This document shows, one piece after another, positions 12,845 through 23,464 of a stretch of 64,000 nucleotides of DNA; positions within the stretch are counted from its first letter, which is position 1; the number at the start of each line of letters is the position of its first letter. The DNA comes from Melastoma dodecandrum (Eukaryota > Streptophyta > Magnoliopsida > Myrtales > Melastomataceae). The translations under genes and the position numbers were made by a program. The notes under the pieces are model-generated. The model was not told the DNA's origin. It saw only the letters and a list, made by a program, of their open reading frames with translations, and made no database searches. The DNA is taken from assembly GCA_029817715.1 (NCBI GenBank), contig JARUPY010000588.1, positions 1 through 64,000 of the forward strand. The letters run 5' to 3'.

Positions 12845-15320
12845 GTAAAACAAATGCTCCTTTTTGGTCCCCATAGTTGTCAATCCTAAATTACTACTGT
12901 ATATACCGAGGTTAAAAAGGGAGTAAAAAAAAAGAGTATAAATAGGACGACGGACGGAGGCGTTGCTGTCTTGGAAGCAGGTCAGAGCGTGGACGAGAGA
13001 ATAATGGCTAAAATTGCCTGACGTAGGATTTTATTATCTAGACTTGTTATGTTTTGGGGACTACAGAGAATATATACACATTTCTAATCAATTATGTCCA
13101 GTCGTAATCGTTATTTATCCACTGAATTTTCAAATTGGTGAGCTTTTTGGGAGAGGGGGAGGGGTGGGGAGAATCAATGTATATATTTCGCGAAATATTT
13201 TTCCGATAAATCTTTTTTCGAAACATACATGTTGCGTACCTGCAACTAAAAATAAATGTACCTTCACAAGAGGACATGAATTATTATTAGAAGAGATTCA
13301 AGATTCTCCGGGACTCGTTAACTACTTTAACAATGGAATTGTCAGCAGAAGTTTCTGCAATGAGGAAGAAGAATTTATGAAAGAAAGACGTAAATGAAAA
13401 TGAATGGTTGCTCGCCTGTGAAGATACTGGACGGGGAAAGAGCGCGAACACGTCGCCCACGAGTCCTGTTTCTGAGTCCCGCGATCAAAAATGTTGCTGG
13501 ACAGAGAACGTGGATTTCTCCCTGCAGATTTGCTCGAGTTTTGCACTCCCGTGAGATTCCAAGTCAAGATTGAATCAGGAATACTTCCGCTTCTAGGTGG
13601 TTCAGCTTCAACATCATCTTCATTCTTTGTAGGTTTAGCATTCGTTTTGGATCGCTCACGGGATTTGATATCACCGGATCCTTTTGCTGCTTAGAAGCAT
13701 GTAAAAGAACTCATCGAAACACCAGCAGATTACGGAAGCCCGACCTTTAAGAGAGACTAGCAGATTGATTGTTCCGTCTTGTATGGGGAAGGAAGGATGA
13801 ATAGTGGAAGAGAGGATCGAGAGCACGAGGCTGAGGGGAATTTAGTATTATTGGCGGATATGCAGGTTCTCCCCATGGTGGAGAGGTAGTAAGTCATCCA
13901 GCGCGTAGACTGTTCTAAACATGATGCTGGTCATCCAGATTGGCGGCATCCTTTGCACATCTTCGCCCCCTATTGATGTCGTAGTTTTTTTGATCTCAGC
14001 CGTATCCGAGAAACTAATACAAGGCCGCGCGCGCGCAATATATTATTAATCACCTTATATGAAATCACATGATCACTAAGTGGGCTCACAGAAAGACTGC
14101 ACCCATTTCAAACCATTTCGATTGACTATGTTCCGAAAGGCCCCCAAACAAGTATTCCTTCTGTTCCTCCCGAAGATGATGCGGTCGAAGTAAGCTAACC
14201 ACTGAAATTTTGTATCTTAGAACATGGGATGACAGGGTAGGATCATAAAAACCCAGATAATGGATACCCATCGTCAATCATTGGGCTTTCTTGCAAATCT
14301 AGGCATAATCCAGTTAGCTTTACAGATTCCTTGTTCTTCAGGCCGCGTCTCGAACTATGATTTCGACACATACATTGTCGTTAACCGTAAGACGTGATAG
14401 TTTAATCCACCGTTTTCTTGAGAATGGCAGTCTTCTCCAGATTTGATTGAAATTAAGAAAAGGGTAGGATGGAGGTGGGCAGTTGGGGGGATATATGGTT
14501 TGATTTGCAAGTTAAGTAGGGATGAGATGCCAGCCAGCCAGCCCAACAAAAGTCAAGGAACTATTAAATGGGCCTAATTAAAGAAATCAAAAATGGCGGT
14601 CCCATCTTCATTTCTTGTGTCTCCTCCATCTTTGACTCTTGACAGGGCCCGGATGAGTTGGGGGGAGGTCCAAAATAGTCAGAGGGAAGGGAGGGCTGCC
14701 TTTTAGCTATCAATGTGCATGTACATGGTAAAATACGGTGTTTTGTTATTCCAACGCGCTAATTTGCGAAATATTTTCGAAATGGTCGATTAAGAATTTA
14801 GTGCTACATCGAGTTCACCTAAAAAAAATTAAATAATACGATATTTTAAACGCTAAATTTCCTTTTAAAGGGGTTGAACTTAGTGTTACGGTACAAACAC
14901 CGAATTCTCAACGTTACTCGATGAAATATGAGATGGAGGTGTCATTTGTTTGTTTGATAGATGTACTTGTAGTTGTCTCTCGGCATGATGTAAGGACCGG
15001 ATGATATGCCTTTTTGATGAAACTCATGCACTCTTTCTATTGTGAGATGGGGGGGGGTTGTCTTTCTTTTCTTTCTTTTAAGTTCCACTAGGTGCTACTT
15101 CTTCTTCTTTGGGTACCCAAAAACAGTAACCAACCCTTTTTAGCTGTTTCTGTCGATTGGTTGGTCGGTCGAGGTTGCCCCCCCCAAAGGCATTTAACAC
15201 TTCTCTTACATACCCACGGTTATCAGCTGAGATCATGACTTCCTTCAGAGTTCAATGCTTTTTGCCAGTTGTTTTCCTCCCTCCACCCCCCCAAAACTCG
15301 ATCCTCTCCCTCTCTCGTCT
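12845..15320. other. Intergenic region, no gene seen
   Basis: This region lies between the Rab3GAP stop and the glycine-rich protein promoter. It contains a GC dinucleotide run near 14027-14037 and AT-rich stretches. Open frames at 13014-13397, 13322-13567 and 13491-13694 have no recognisable domain, no clear splice structure and no family likeness. Confidence 0.5.
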
Positions 15321-15324
15321 CCCT

Positions 15325-15333
15325 CTATATATA
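15325..15333 (+). promoter_or_regulatory. TATA box of the glycine-rich protein gene
   Basis: TATATATA lies about 110 bases upstream of the ATG at 15439, after a CT-rich stretch and before a C-rich leader. Spacing and context fit a normal plant TATA promoter. Confidence 0.6.
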
Positions 15334-15438
15334 CGTCATATTGTCGTGCCACCATAATATACTCCAAACATCTCACTTACTCCCCCCCACCTCTCTTGTC
15401 CCTCCCCAGTAGTTTGCAGAAGAAGGAAAAGAGGAGAA

Positions 15439-15957
15439 ATGATGGGCTCCAAACTGCTCATCCTGTTCCTCCTGGGTGCTTTTGCGTTCACCGCGACCTC
15501 CCGGGTGCTTGTTTCAAATGAGAAGGGTGCTACCCCCGTCGACGACCAAAAGACTTTCTACCGTGGTCCTGGCTATGGCGGAGGATTGGGTGGCGGGGGA
15601 GGCTACGGTGGAGGTGGCGGAGGAGGGTTAGGCGGGGGAGCTGGCGGAGGATATGGTGGTGGGGCTGGGTACGGCGGGGGTGCAGGTGGGGGACTGGGTA
15701 GTGGAGGTGGTCTTGGCGGTGGCGGAGGAGGAGGCTATGGAGGCGGTGGCGGAGGAGGATTGGGAGGTGGTGGGTATGGTTCTGGGGGAGGGTATGGTGG
15801 CGGAGCTGGTTACGGGGGTGGTCTAGGCGGAGGAGGTCTTGGAGGAGGCGGAGGAGGAGGATACGGAGGAGGTGGCGGCGGTGGACTCGGAGGGGGAGCT
15901 GGAGGAGGGTACGGGGGAGGGGCTGGCGTTGGAGGCGGATTCGGGGGTATTCCTTGA
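15439..15957 (+). CDS. Secreted glycine-rich protein (cell-wall GRP type)
   Basis: A single exon of 172 codons. Residues 1 to about 22 form a signal peptide (basic MMGSK, then LLILFLLGAFAFTATSR). A short linker (VLVSNEKGATPVDDQKTFYR) follows, then roughly 130 residues of Gly-rich repeats such as GGGYGGG, GGGLGGG and GGAGGGYGGG, ending in FGGIP. Class I plant GRPs of this kind are secreted structural or wall-associated proteins. No RNA-binding domain, cysteine cluster or oleosin segment is present, so other GRP classes are unlikely. The start is set by the signal peptide and by a TATA box 110 bases upstream. The gene is convergent with the SWAP gene, about 280 bases between stops. Confidence 0.9.
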   Translation: MMGSKLLILFLLGAFAFTATSRVLVSNEKGATPVDDQKTFYRGPGYGGGLGGGGGYGGGGGGGLGGGAGGGYGGGAGYGGGAGGGLGSGGGLGGGGGGGYGGGGGGGLGGGGYGSGGGYGGGAGYGGGLGGGGLGGGGGGGYGGGGGGGLGGGAGGGYGGGAGVGGGFGGIP

Positions 15958-16235
15958 AGACAACACATTATTAAGAACTTAAGAAAGAGTATGTTGTTGT
16001 GTCCAACCATGCCTACGTGCATGAAAACGATAATGTCTGTTCGTATCAAAATATGCTGTCGGAGTCGAATAAGAATGTAACGTGTGGACATTCATAACAA
16101 GTTGTTGCAAAACCAGCAGCATTTCATGTTTCAAGGGTCTAACATGATACAAATGACGTAGATTTTTAAGAAATTACAAGACACCGCCAATCTCACAGCA
16201 TAGATTTGAGGAAGGACTTGCCAGGGATGGATGCC

Positions 16236-19200
16236 TCACATCGTGGACATCAACATGGCACGGATTTTGGCCCTGAAGTCATTATCCTCCGAGGGGTTCT
16301 GTCCGAGGGATGAAACCGTTACGTCCGTCGAGGTTGCTCCGTCGATGCTGGTACCGTCCTTGGCCTTCTTGTCGGACCTGGGGGCGAACTCCCCTTCCAA
16401 ATCCTTACTTGACAGATGAGATTTCCTTTTCCTCTCGTCAGATTCCTTGTGCTTTCTGCCTTGGTCGTGATGCTTCCTGTGCCTATGATTATAATCACGC
16501 CCATTGTCATCATCTGAGTCGTCGTCACGCTTTCTCCATCTATGAGATTTGCTGTGGTCATCATCTGTCGTGCCATGATGTTTATGCCGATGGGAGCGAA
16601 CATGATCGTCGTCATCGGATGAGATCTCATGTCTGTGCCTACGGGAGTCACGCGGCTCGTCATCAGAGCTGTCATGTCTGTGTCGGCGTTGAGACTCTCG
16701 ATCCGTGGGCGATGAGTGCCCTTTTCTACGTTTATGTCTTTCCCTACTGTAGTGTGAAGAATGATGAGACCGTTCTTTCTTCGAGGGGTTGTGATCCATT
16801 CCTTTGAATTGATCACCAACCTCGTCTTCTTTATCCTCATACTCAGATTCTTCTTCATGAGTTTCAGCTCTGGAACGGTACTTCCTCCTCGACCGTCGTT
16901 CAGTTTGCACATCAACCAACGCCTTGCTGTCCGATTCCCAGGCATTAACCGGGGCATTCAAATTTGGCGCATCAGAACTGCCTTCTCTTCCCAGGATGGG
17001 AATATTTGGAACAGCACTCGCACCAGAGGCTTCAGAATTTGGGGCCTCCAAAGATGATCCCCAGGATAGTTGTGTCTTCGCAGGTACAGCTCCACTTTTC
17101 AACATAGCCGTAAACATTTTTGCACGTCTCAACCTCTCGGCCTTCAGCTTTTCCTCTCTTGTCAATTGTGTTTCTGCTGAATCTGCTTCCGCAGCCTTTG
17201 AACTGCCATTGTTAGAATAGGCGGAGGCGCTCTGTCTGTCTTCGTGGCCAGCCCCCGGACTGCCAGATTCCTGTGAAGCCCTTGGGAATATATCCACGGA
17301 AGGATTCTTAATACCTTTCCTGACCGCCTGGAGAATGGCTGCGGCCGCATCGACATCAACACTGACCCCAATCTGCTGTTGGGATTCCTTTGATGGCTGC
17401 TCATGTCCATCGTTCTTCATCCGGCCGATAATCATCTTAAACTTCCCTTTCCTCTCTATTTCGTACGGTACATCAGATCCAACTGGTGGACTGCTTTCCT
17501 TCTTCTCATCTCCACCAAACATCAGTCCGTTCTTCTCAGAACTTGATTTCCTTCCGGTTACCTTTGACTGGAAAATTAAAACATTCCATGAAAAAAGAAC
17601 ATAGTAAATTAGATATAGGAGCGCATGATCATAATTCATAAACATGCAAACCAGCAATAATTTGCATCTGACAATCCGCATATATGTAGGTGACTGAGAG
17701 TAAAACAAAATTCTAAATTCACACATACTTCTCGAGCAAGAAATTATTTCTCGTGGCAGAACCCGGCACCATTTTGTTAGTAAGAGGCCGAGATGAATTC
17801 GTAAGTGAACTACCTTTTCAGCCTTTTGGAGGACTGCCAAATAGTAAGGATGGTAATGGCTAGATGGAAGAAGAAAGGGAAATCTCCCACAAGTTTTATC
17901 CTGTTCAACGAGAACAGCTTCAAACTCCTTCCCGTTTTTGGCAATGAATTCCACTATCTTGTCAATCAACCGTTTGACATCTGATGGAGGTTCCATGATA
18001 CGCTGCCCAACCTTCATTCCAGCTACACCAGTGGACTTAATGTTCCCTCCAGTATCAGATGCCGGAACTTTCTCCTTCCTTTTATTTGCTATTTCACCTT
18101 CAGATTTGACAGTAATAGGACGGTGACTTTTCTTAATCATAGTGGCCTTATCCTTAGAAGAGAAGGACGAGCGACTTGGAAGTATCTGCTTTGCATTCAC
18201 AGCAGCAGCTTCCAAAGGCTCTCCTTTGACCAACCCTCCAGAGACAGAATCACCAACAGGTATATTGGGCTTGCGTTCACCAGATTCTAATTTAGTTCCA
18301 TCCAGAGTGTCATCATCCTCTCCGGACTCATATGTTGCTCCAAGTAAAGAGAGTGCGCCACCCACACTTGCAGGTCCATATTCCGCACCATTTTCCGCTT
18401 CTGAAGATTTCCCATTGTTATCCAAGCTCAGTAACTCAGGGTGATCAATAAGAAACCTAAAGTACGGATGCAGTTGGTTATCAGGCATCAAAAACCCAAA
18501 TGTCGGGTTATCACCCTGTTTCACCCTTAGAACAATCTCGGACTGCCCACCATGCTCCCTGACAAACAAAGCTGTTCTTGCAATGATCTGATGTACCTTA
18601 TCCGTGGTAGGCTGAAAAGTTAAACAAATATACATTTACCAGTAAGTAAATAATGCAGGAAGACAATGCAAACCACAACAGATAATACCGTGATGAACCT
18701 CACAAAATATCGATATCAAAAGGATGATCTAAGAAAACTCAATGAGGTAGGCTTCACAGGGCAAGCTAGCAACCGATACAGGTCCGGCTAAACATTTATT
18801 CTACCACTCTAAGCCCACCTGCAATGCCAACAGCTCGTGACATCAAAACGAAAAAAGGTGCCCTTCAATGGCACCTTGGCTCACATGAACTCCATCCTTG
18901 CTCCAAGCATCTGAAACTTGACACTGCAAGCCTTAGAAAAACACATGCACCCCACATAACTATCTCCTGGGTTGGCCACACTGAGCAACTCAAAACCATC
19001 AATTAACCATAGTTACACCGCGTCTCTGGTTATTTGGGATAGATAGTTGCCGCCTACCAGGTTCTGAAGCAGGCCCTCAGGCACTGGGAAAGATGGCCTA
19101 AATCCAGCATCAGTATCAGATGATTTGTTCTCATTGTTTTCCTCAGGATTTCCATAACCGAAGGCCACAGCGTGAAACCCTGAGCCATCCGCTTTTCCTT

Positions 19201-19564
19201 CAACCTCTTGACCTGAGAAAACAAAAACGGTTTCAAAAAATCCGAATGAAAAACACGGATAAGTTGATGGAAGAAGACAACTCGTAATCTTCGCCTCACC
19301 ATCGTCCTCGCAAGGAGGCGGCGGCAAATCAAGGAACCTCTCGCGCTCGATCTCCGACTCTAGGGCGCCACCGGACCGCGACGCCAAATCGCGTCGGGCG
19401 AGCTTGCGAGGGGGAGGGGGAGAGGAGAGGAGGTGGCGGACGTCGTAGCGGTCGATGAAGAGGGAGTTCCACTCAACGAGGGCATCGTTGGAGTTGACGA
19501 AGGCGGCCGCAGCATCGTCGTCGAACAACAGCGCGTGTCTTCCCACCACTTCCAGATCTATCAT
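16236..19564 (-). CDS. SWAP/SURP-domain splicing regulator (SFSWAP homologue)
   Basis: Four exons: 19564-19300, 19212-19058, 18611-17814 and 17567-16236, together 849 residues. The N-terminus has a DRY_EERY-type region (LFIDRYDVRHLL). Two SURP modules follow: one from KVHQIIARTALFVREHGG with NPTFGFL and LHPYFRFLIDHPE, the second from VKRLIDKIVEFIAKNGKEF with GRFPFLLPSSHYHPYY. The C-terminal part is basic and charged with many RH, SRR and HRHK repeats, as in SR-related proteins, and ends FRAKIRAMLMSTM. This is the domain order of suppressor-of-white-apricot proteins, nuclear regulators of alternative splicing. The start is the ATG at 19564; an in-frame TTG further upstream is not needed. The last intron (17568-17813) is 246 bases and open in frame, so its retention would add 82 residues. 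The gene shares a 280-bp divergent promoter with CNOT9. Confidence 0.9.
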
Positions 19565-19844
19565 CGATCTCTCCCAATTCAAAGCAATCGGAAAAACCGA
19601 AGGGATTGATTAGGGTTTACTTCCGGCGACAGATTCCCTGGCAGGGTTTGAATTGGGGAATCCGAATTCGGAAGCTCCTCCCTTGTTCGCCGCCCAGTTC
19701 GGTTCGGGTTTGATTTCCGGGTTCGGTTATTCCTATAATGGGCCTCAGTGTAATTGGGCCTTGGCCTTTTTGTTATGTCTCTTCCGTTTCCTCTCTTTTC
19801 AAGACCGACAGACGGACAGACGACCGAACCGAACGTTGTGTTTG
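19565..19844. promoter_or_regulatory. Bidirectional promoter, SWAP gene / CNOT9
   Basis: Only 280 bases separate the two divergent ATGs (19564 minus, 19845 plus). Two Site II motifs, AATGGGCC at 19737 and ATTGGGCC at 19753, lie on the CNOT9 side. No TATA box is apparent. Both genes act in RNA metabolism, so shared control is plausible but inferred. Confidence 0.5.
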
Positions 19845-22657
19845 ATGTCGAATCTACCTCAGTCCCTGTCGCTGAACGTTCCCTTCGGAGCCGGCCCCAG
19901 CGGGGTTGTGCCTGGCGGAGCTGGGTCAGCGCCAGCTGCGAACAAGGATCGGAAGATGGCGTCGGCGGAGCAGTTGGTCCTCGACCTGAGCAACACCGAG
20001 CTAAGGGAGAACGCCTTGCTGGAACTCTCCAAGGTATGGGGGGAATCAATCGGGTTAAACTCAGTTGCTGGAAATCTTACGGATTTGACTAATAAGTGAG
20101 CTGAAGTTCCGATTTTTGGGATGTGGGTGTTGGCGATTTGGAGTTAGATTTGTTGTAGCAATATAAAGTTCTGATCTCTTAAGAAAAATGGGTATGTGTC
20201 TTGATCTTAGATTTTCGTAGTATTCTGAAGTTCCGAGTTTTATGACATGGGGGTTTCTTTGTGGAGGTCAAATTTTAGGGATTCGAGTTGAAAAAATGGT
20301 CATCCATGCTTGTGATCATGTTGCGGTTAAGTTTACAGAAAATGGTCATTTATGGACTAGAGTTAGTGAAGACAGGGGACTTCGTGATGTGATTGTTATT
20401 TCCTCTAGTAGAGCTTATGCTGCTGTCTTGTTGGTCGAGGTCTAATTTTAGGGATTCGAGTTGAAAAAAGGGTCATCTATGCTTGTGATCATGTTGCGGT
20501 TAAGTTTACAGAAAATGGTAATTTATGGACTAGAGTTTGTGAAGACAGGGGACTTCGTGATGTGGTTGTTATTTCCCTGTGGTCGAGCTTATGCTGCTGT
20601 CTTGCTGGTGGAGTGTTGTAGTTCAACTACAATTTGTGCTTTTCTGATCTTCATCTTGCAGAAGAGAGAACTTTTTCAAGATTTGGCTCCCCTCCTGTGG
20701 AATTCTTTTGGCACCATTGCAGCACTTTTGCAGGTGTGCGAGTTTGATTGTTTGCCACTCCTGTTACTGGATATGAAGATGGTGTTTTCTTCTATCACTT
20801 TGAAGTTGATGGAAATGAGAGATTGTCTAATGTGGTCACTGTGAATGTAGCGCTTTACTCTGAATGAAAAATCAGCTTTTCATATTCTATTCATTTGGAA
20901 AAAGCCTGTGGTGTCAAATTTTTCTGTACTGTATCAAGTTGTCCACGAATGTTTTTATGGTGCTTTTCTCATTTTGTCCCTTTCAGGAGATAGTTTCAAT
21001 ATACCCTATGCTCTCACCACCAACTTTAAATCCTGCTCAATCAAATCGGGTGTGCAATGCTCTTGCGCTTCTTCAGGTATATTTTTCTTCAGTGTTCGAC
21101 GTATTTTATATAGATATGTAATTAATAAGTACTTTCTTATTCATGAAATATTTCTTAAGTGCTTTAGGGAATTACTAGAAGCAATCTCTCTGTATATCCA
21201 ACCATTATCAACTTCTATTTAACTATGTGGAAAATTGTTATTTAAGATTTCAGGGTTCTTTCATTTTTCATTAACAGCCACTTTGTTCTTGTTGATTTGT
21301 ATAGTGTGTTGCCTCTCACCCGGAGACAAGGATGCTGTTCCTCAAAGGTAATAATACTCTATTACTATCAGCCCTTCCCCTCCAAAAGGGATTACTGAAT
21401 ACATTAGCTAGTTTGAACTAATTAACCTTTGAAATCCTCCTTTCAGCTCATATTCCTTTGTATCTGTATCCCTTCCTCAATACTGGGAGCAAGACAAGGC
21501 CATTTGAATATTTAAGGCTTACCAGTCTTGGTGTCATTGGAGCGCTTGTAAAGGTACTTGGTTTTTGGAGTATCTCTGGATGTATCTTACTTTTCTTGTG
21601 TCACAAAACATTCACTTATTCTGGACCCCATTTGACAGAGAAAGAGATTGCAGTACTACGATGCAACTTCATGTGTTTTATGGTTCAGTTGCTGTTTTGT
21701 GAGACTTCTTGTTCGAAGCTAATTATTTTTTTATTATATTGTTTATTCTGCAGGTCGACGATACTGAAGTTATCAGTTTTCTTCTATCCACGGAAATTAT
21801 ACCACTATGTCTCCGCACTATGGAGATGGGGAGTGAATTATCCAAAACAGTTCAGTCGCGCCTTTCTCTAGTCTCGTCACTCCATTTTTACGTTCTCTTG
21901 AATTCTAGTCATATCTTTATGGTCTTTTTTTCAGATGTATTTTTTCAGATGTATCACCATTATCCACTTGTCCTTTTTTTCTCGTGTTTGGAATTCCATT
22001 TGCATGACAACAATACATGGCCAATGACACCCTTGCCCTTGCAGGTTGCAACCTTTATCGTGCAGAAGATATTATTGGATGAATTGGGTTTGGACTATAT
22101 TTGCACTACTGCAGAACGCTTCTTTGCTGTAGGCAGAGTCTTGGCCCATATGGTTGCCGTCCTTGCAGAGCAACCCTCTCCGCGGTTGTTGAAGCATATA
22201 ATCCGCTGCTACCTGCGACTGGCGGATAATCCAAGGTCTCCTTCTTGTGTTTCATCAGATTTTTCTCACATCACTCCATAGGTATTTTTTTCCTTGAATC
22301 AATTGGTGTTTTTACGCCTTTCAGGGCTTGTGAAGCATTACGACACTGTCTCCCAGATATGTTGAGAGATGGCACATTCAGTGCTTGCCTGCGTGTAAGT
22401 TTGCAATTTTTTCTCTCTTCTGAAGATAATTTCTGGCGAAAGAATTCCCCTGTTTGTGAAAACCATTACTTTGTTACTCTATATTCCAAAAACTTTGTAT
22501 GATTTCTCGTTCCTAATCATTTTTCTTACTCGTTGTCTATTTGCAGGAAGATCCAACCACCAGGAGATGGCTTCAACAGTTGCTCAGCATCGTTGGGGGG
22601 AACCGAGTGTCCCCTCTTCAGTCGGGCGGAGGGTTTGAGCACATGATGGTCAACTGA
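19845..22657 (+). CDS. CCR4-NOT complex subunit 9 (CNOT9 / RCD1-like)
   Basis: The protein of roughly 320 residues starts [17 protein letters not shown] and enters the conserved RCD1 domain at [18 protein letters not shown]. Exons then give [136 protein letters not shown] and a last exon with RRWLQQLL ending [10 protein letters not shown]. The armadillo-repeat protein is among the most conserved subunits of the CCR4-NOT mRNA deadenylation complex. All exons keep frame across canonical splice sites. The Gly/Ala/Pro-rich N-terminus (residues 1-35) is variable in plants. The first intron contains a tandem duplication. Confidence 0.95.
20271..20617 (+). repeat. Tandem duplication (about 173 bp, two copies) in CNOT9 intron 1
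   Basis: Unit 1 starts with AATTTTAGGGATTCGAG at 20271, and unit 2 starts with the same words at 20444. The copies remain alike through GATCATGTTGCGGTTAAG and GACAGGGGACTTCGTGATG to GCTTATGCTGCTGTCTTG. They differ by scattered substitutions and a few small indels. The repeat lies wholly inside the intron. Confidence 0.9.
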
Positions 22658-23455
22658 GATATCGACAAGAAGAAAAGCGAAAGCGCCCACACAATCAGTT
22701 TAAGCTTAAGCTTAAGAATGAAAATTTTACAGGAAGTCATTATGTATATTATAATGTTGTATCCCATGTTCAATCGGGTTGATGAGGACTGTATATAGAG
22801 TGCTTTTCCTAAGGCCTCTATCTAAGCTTAGCTTCTTCCCAAGGAACCTCACATTCCTGTTAATTTGTACTGTTAATTTTCAAAATAGGGCCAAGAAGAG
22901 GATGCCCCAACAAAAACAACTTTTACTATAATCAATACCCGTGTAGGACTTGTAGTTAGTGAATGAATGTTAGTGAACTAAGGATAGAGTGGATCCAAGG
23001 ATTGGTCACCTTCACAAGACATGCCGTGTGACCGGATACAGATCCTGCATTCCCTTCTTTGCTTCAAGGAGGTTATCCTTGCGGCATTTAAGAGTTACCA
23101 CGGTCTTCCGCACAATATTGAACGGTTTACGTTGTTCCAGAGAGGTCGTGCAAATGGACTGGCAGAGCTCTGATTAGTGCTTGGATGTATAAAACGATCG
23201 GTGAATAAGGCCCTTCGTCCCTTGGAAGAAGATGTATATTTCAAACTTAATGAACGTATTACATCATCCTTGTATATATAGTTCTGTTTGTGTCCAAATC
23301 ATAACAAATATAGCCCCTATGAAAGAAACTCTTACCAAGATAGACACAAACAGAACTATATCAAGGATGATGAGGTCACCTGAAGAGCACAATAGTTTGG
23401 TTTGGAGTGGAATAGCAGCTCACATGGTGACTTGGATTGCAAGACCTTAGAAGGA
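22658..23455. other. Intergenic region with retroelement debris
   Basis: The first 300 bases hold the CNOT9 3' end and spacer. From about 22990 the sequence looks like decayed retroelement flank, but no domain is readable. A 30-bp inverted repeat lies at 23262-23372. Confidence 0.4.
23262..23372. repeat. Near-perfect inverted repeat (30-bp arms, 48-bp loop)
   Basis: The left arm is at 23262-23294 (CATCATCCTTG ... AGTTCTGTTTGTGTC) and the right arm at 23343-23372 is its reverse complement. The only difference is three extra bases in the left arm's TATATATA stretch. The left arm looks like a copia-type LTR core with a TATA stretch, so the right arm is probably an inverted copy of it. Confidence 0.8.
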
Positions 23456-23464
23456 AGAAGATTT

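Noticed and set aside
15810..16091. Pro-rich open frame on the minus strand opposite the glycine-rich protein
   Set aside because: Antisense of GGN codons always gives Pro-rich frames; the plus strand has the signal peptide and TATA box.
16310..17220. Several plus-strand and second minus-strand frames overlapping the SWAP gene
   Set aside because: Shadows of a repetitive, charged coding region; the SWAP frame has domains and splice sites.
17568..17813. Treating the SWAP gene's long exon as intron-free because the frame is open
   Set aside because: Clear GTAGTT donor and TTTTCCAG acceptor, and the residues within are hydrophobic and unlike the flanking domains; kept as an intron with possible retention.
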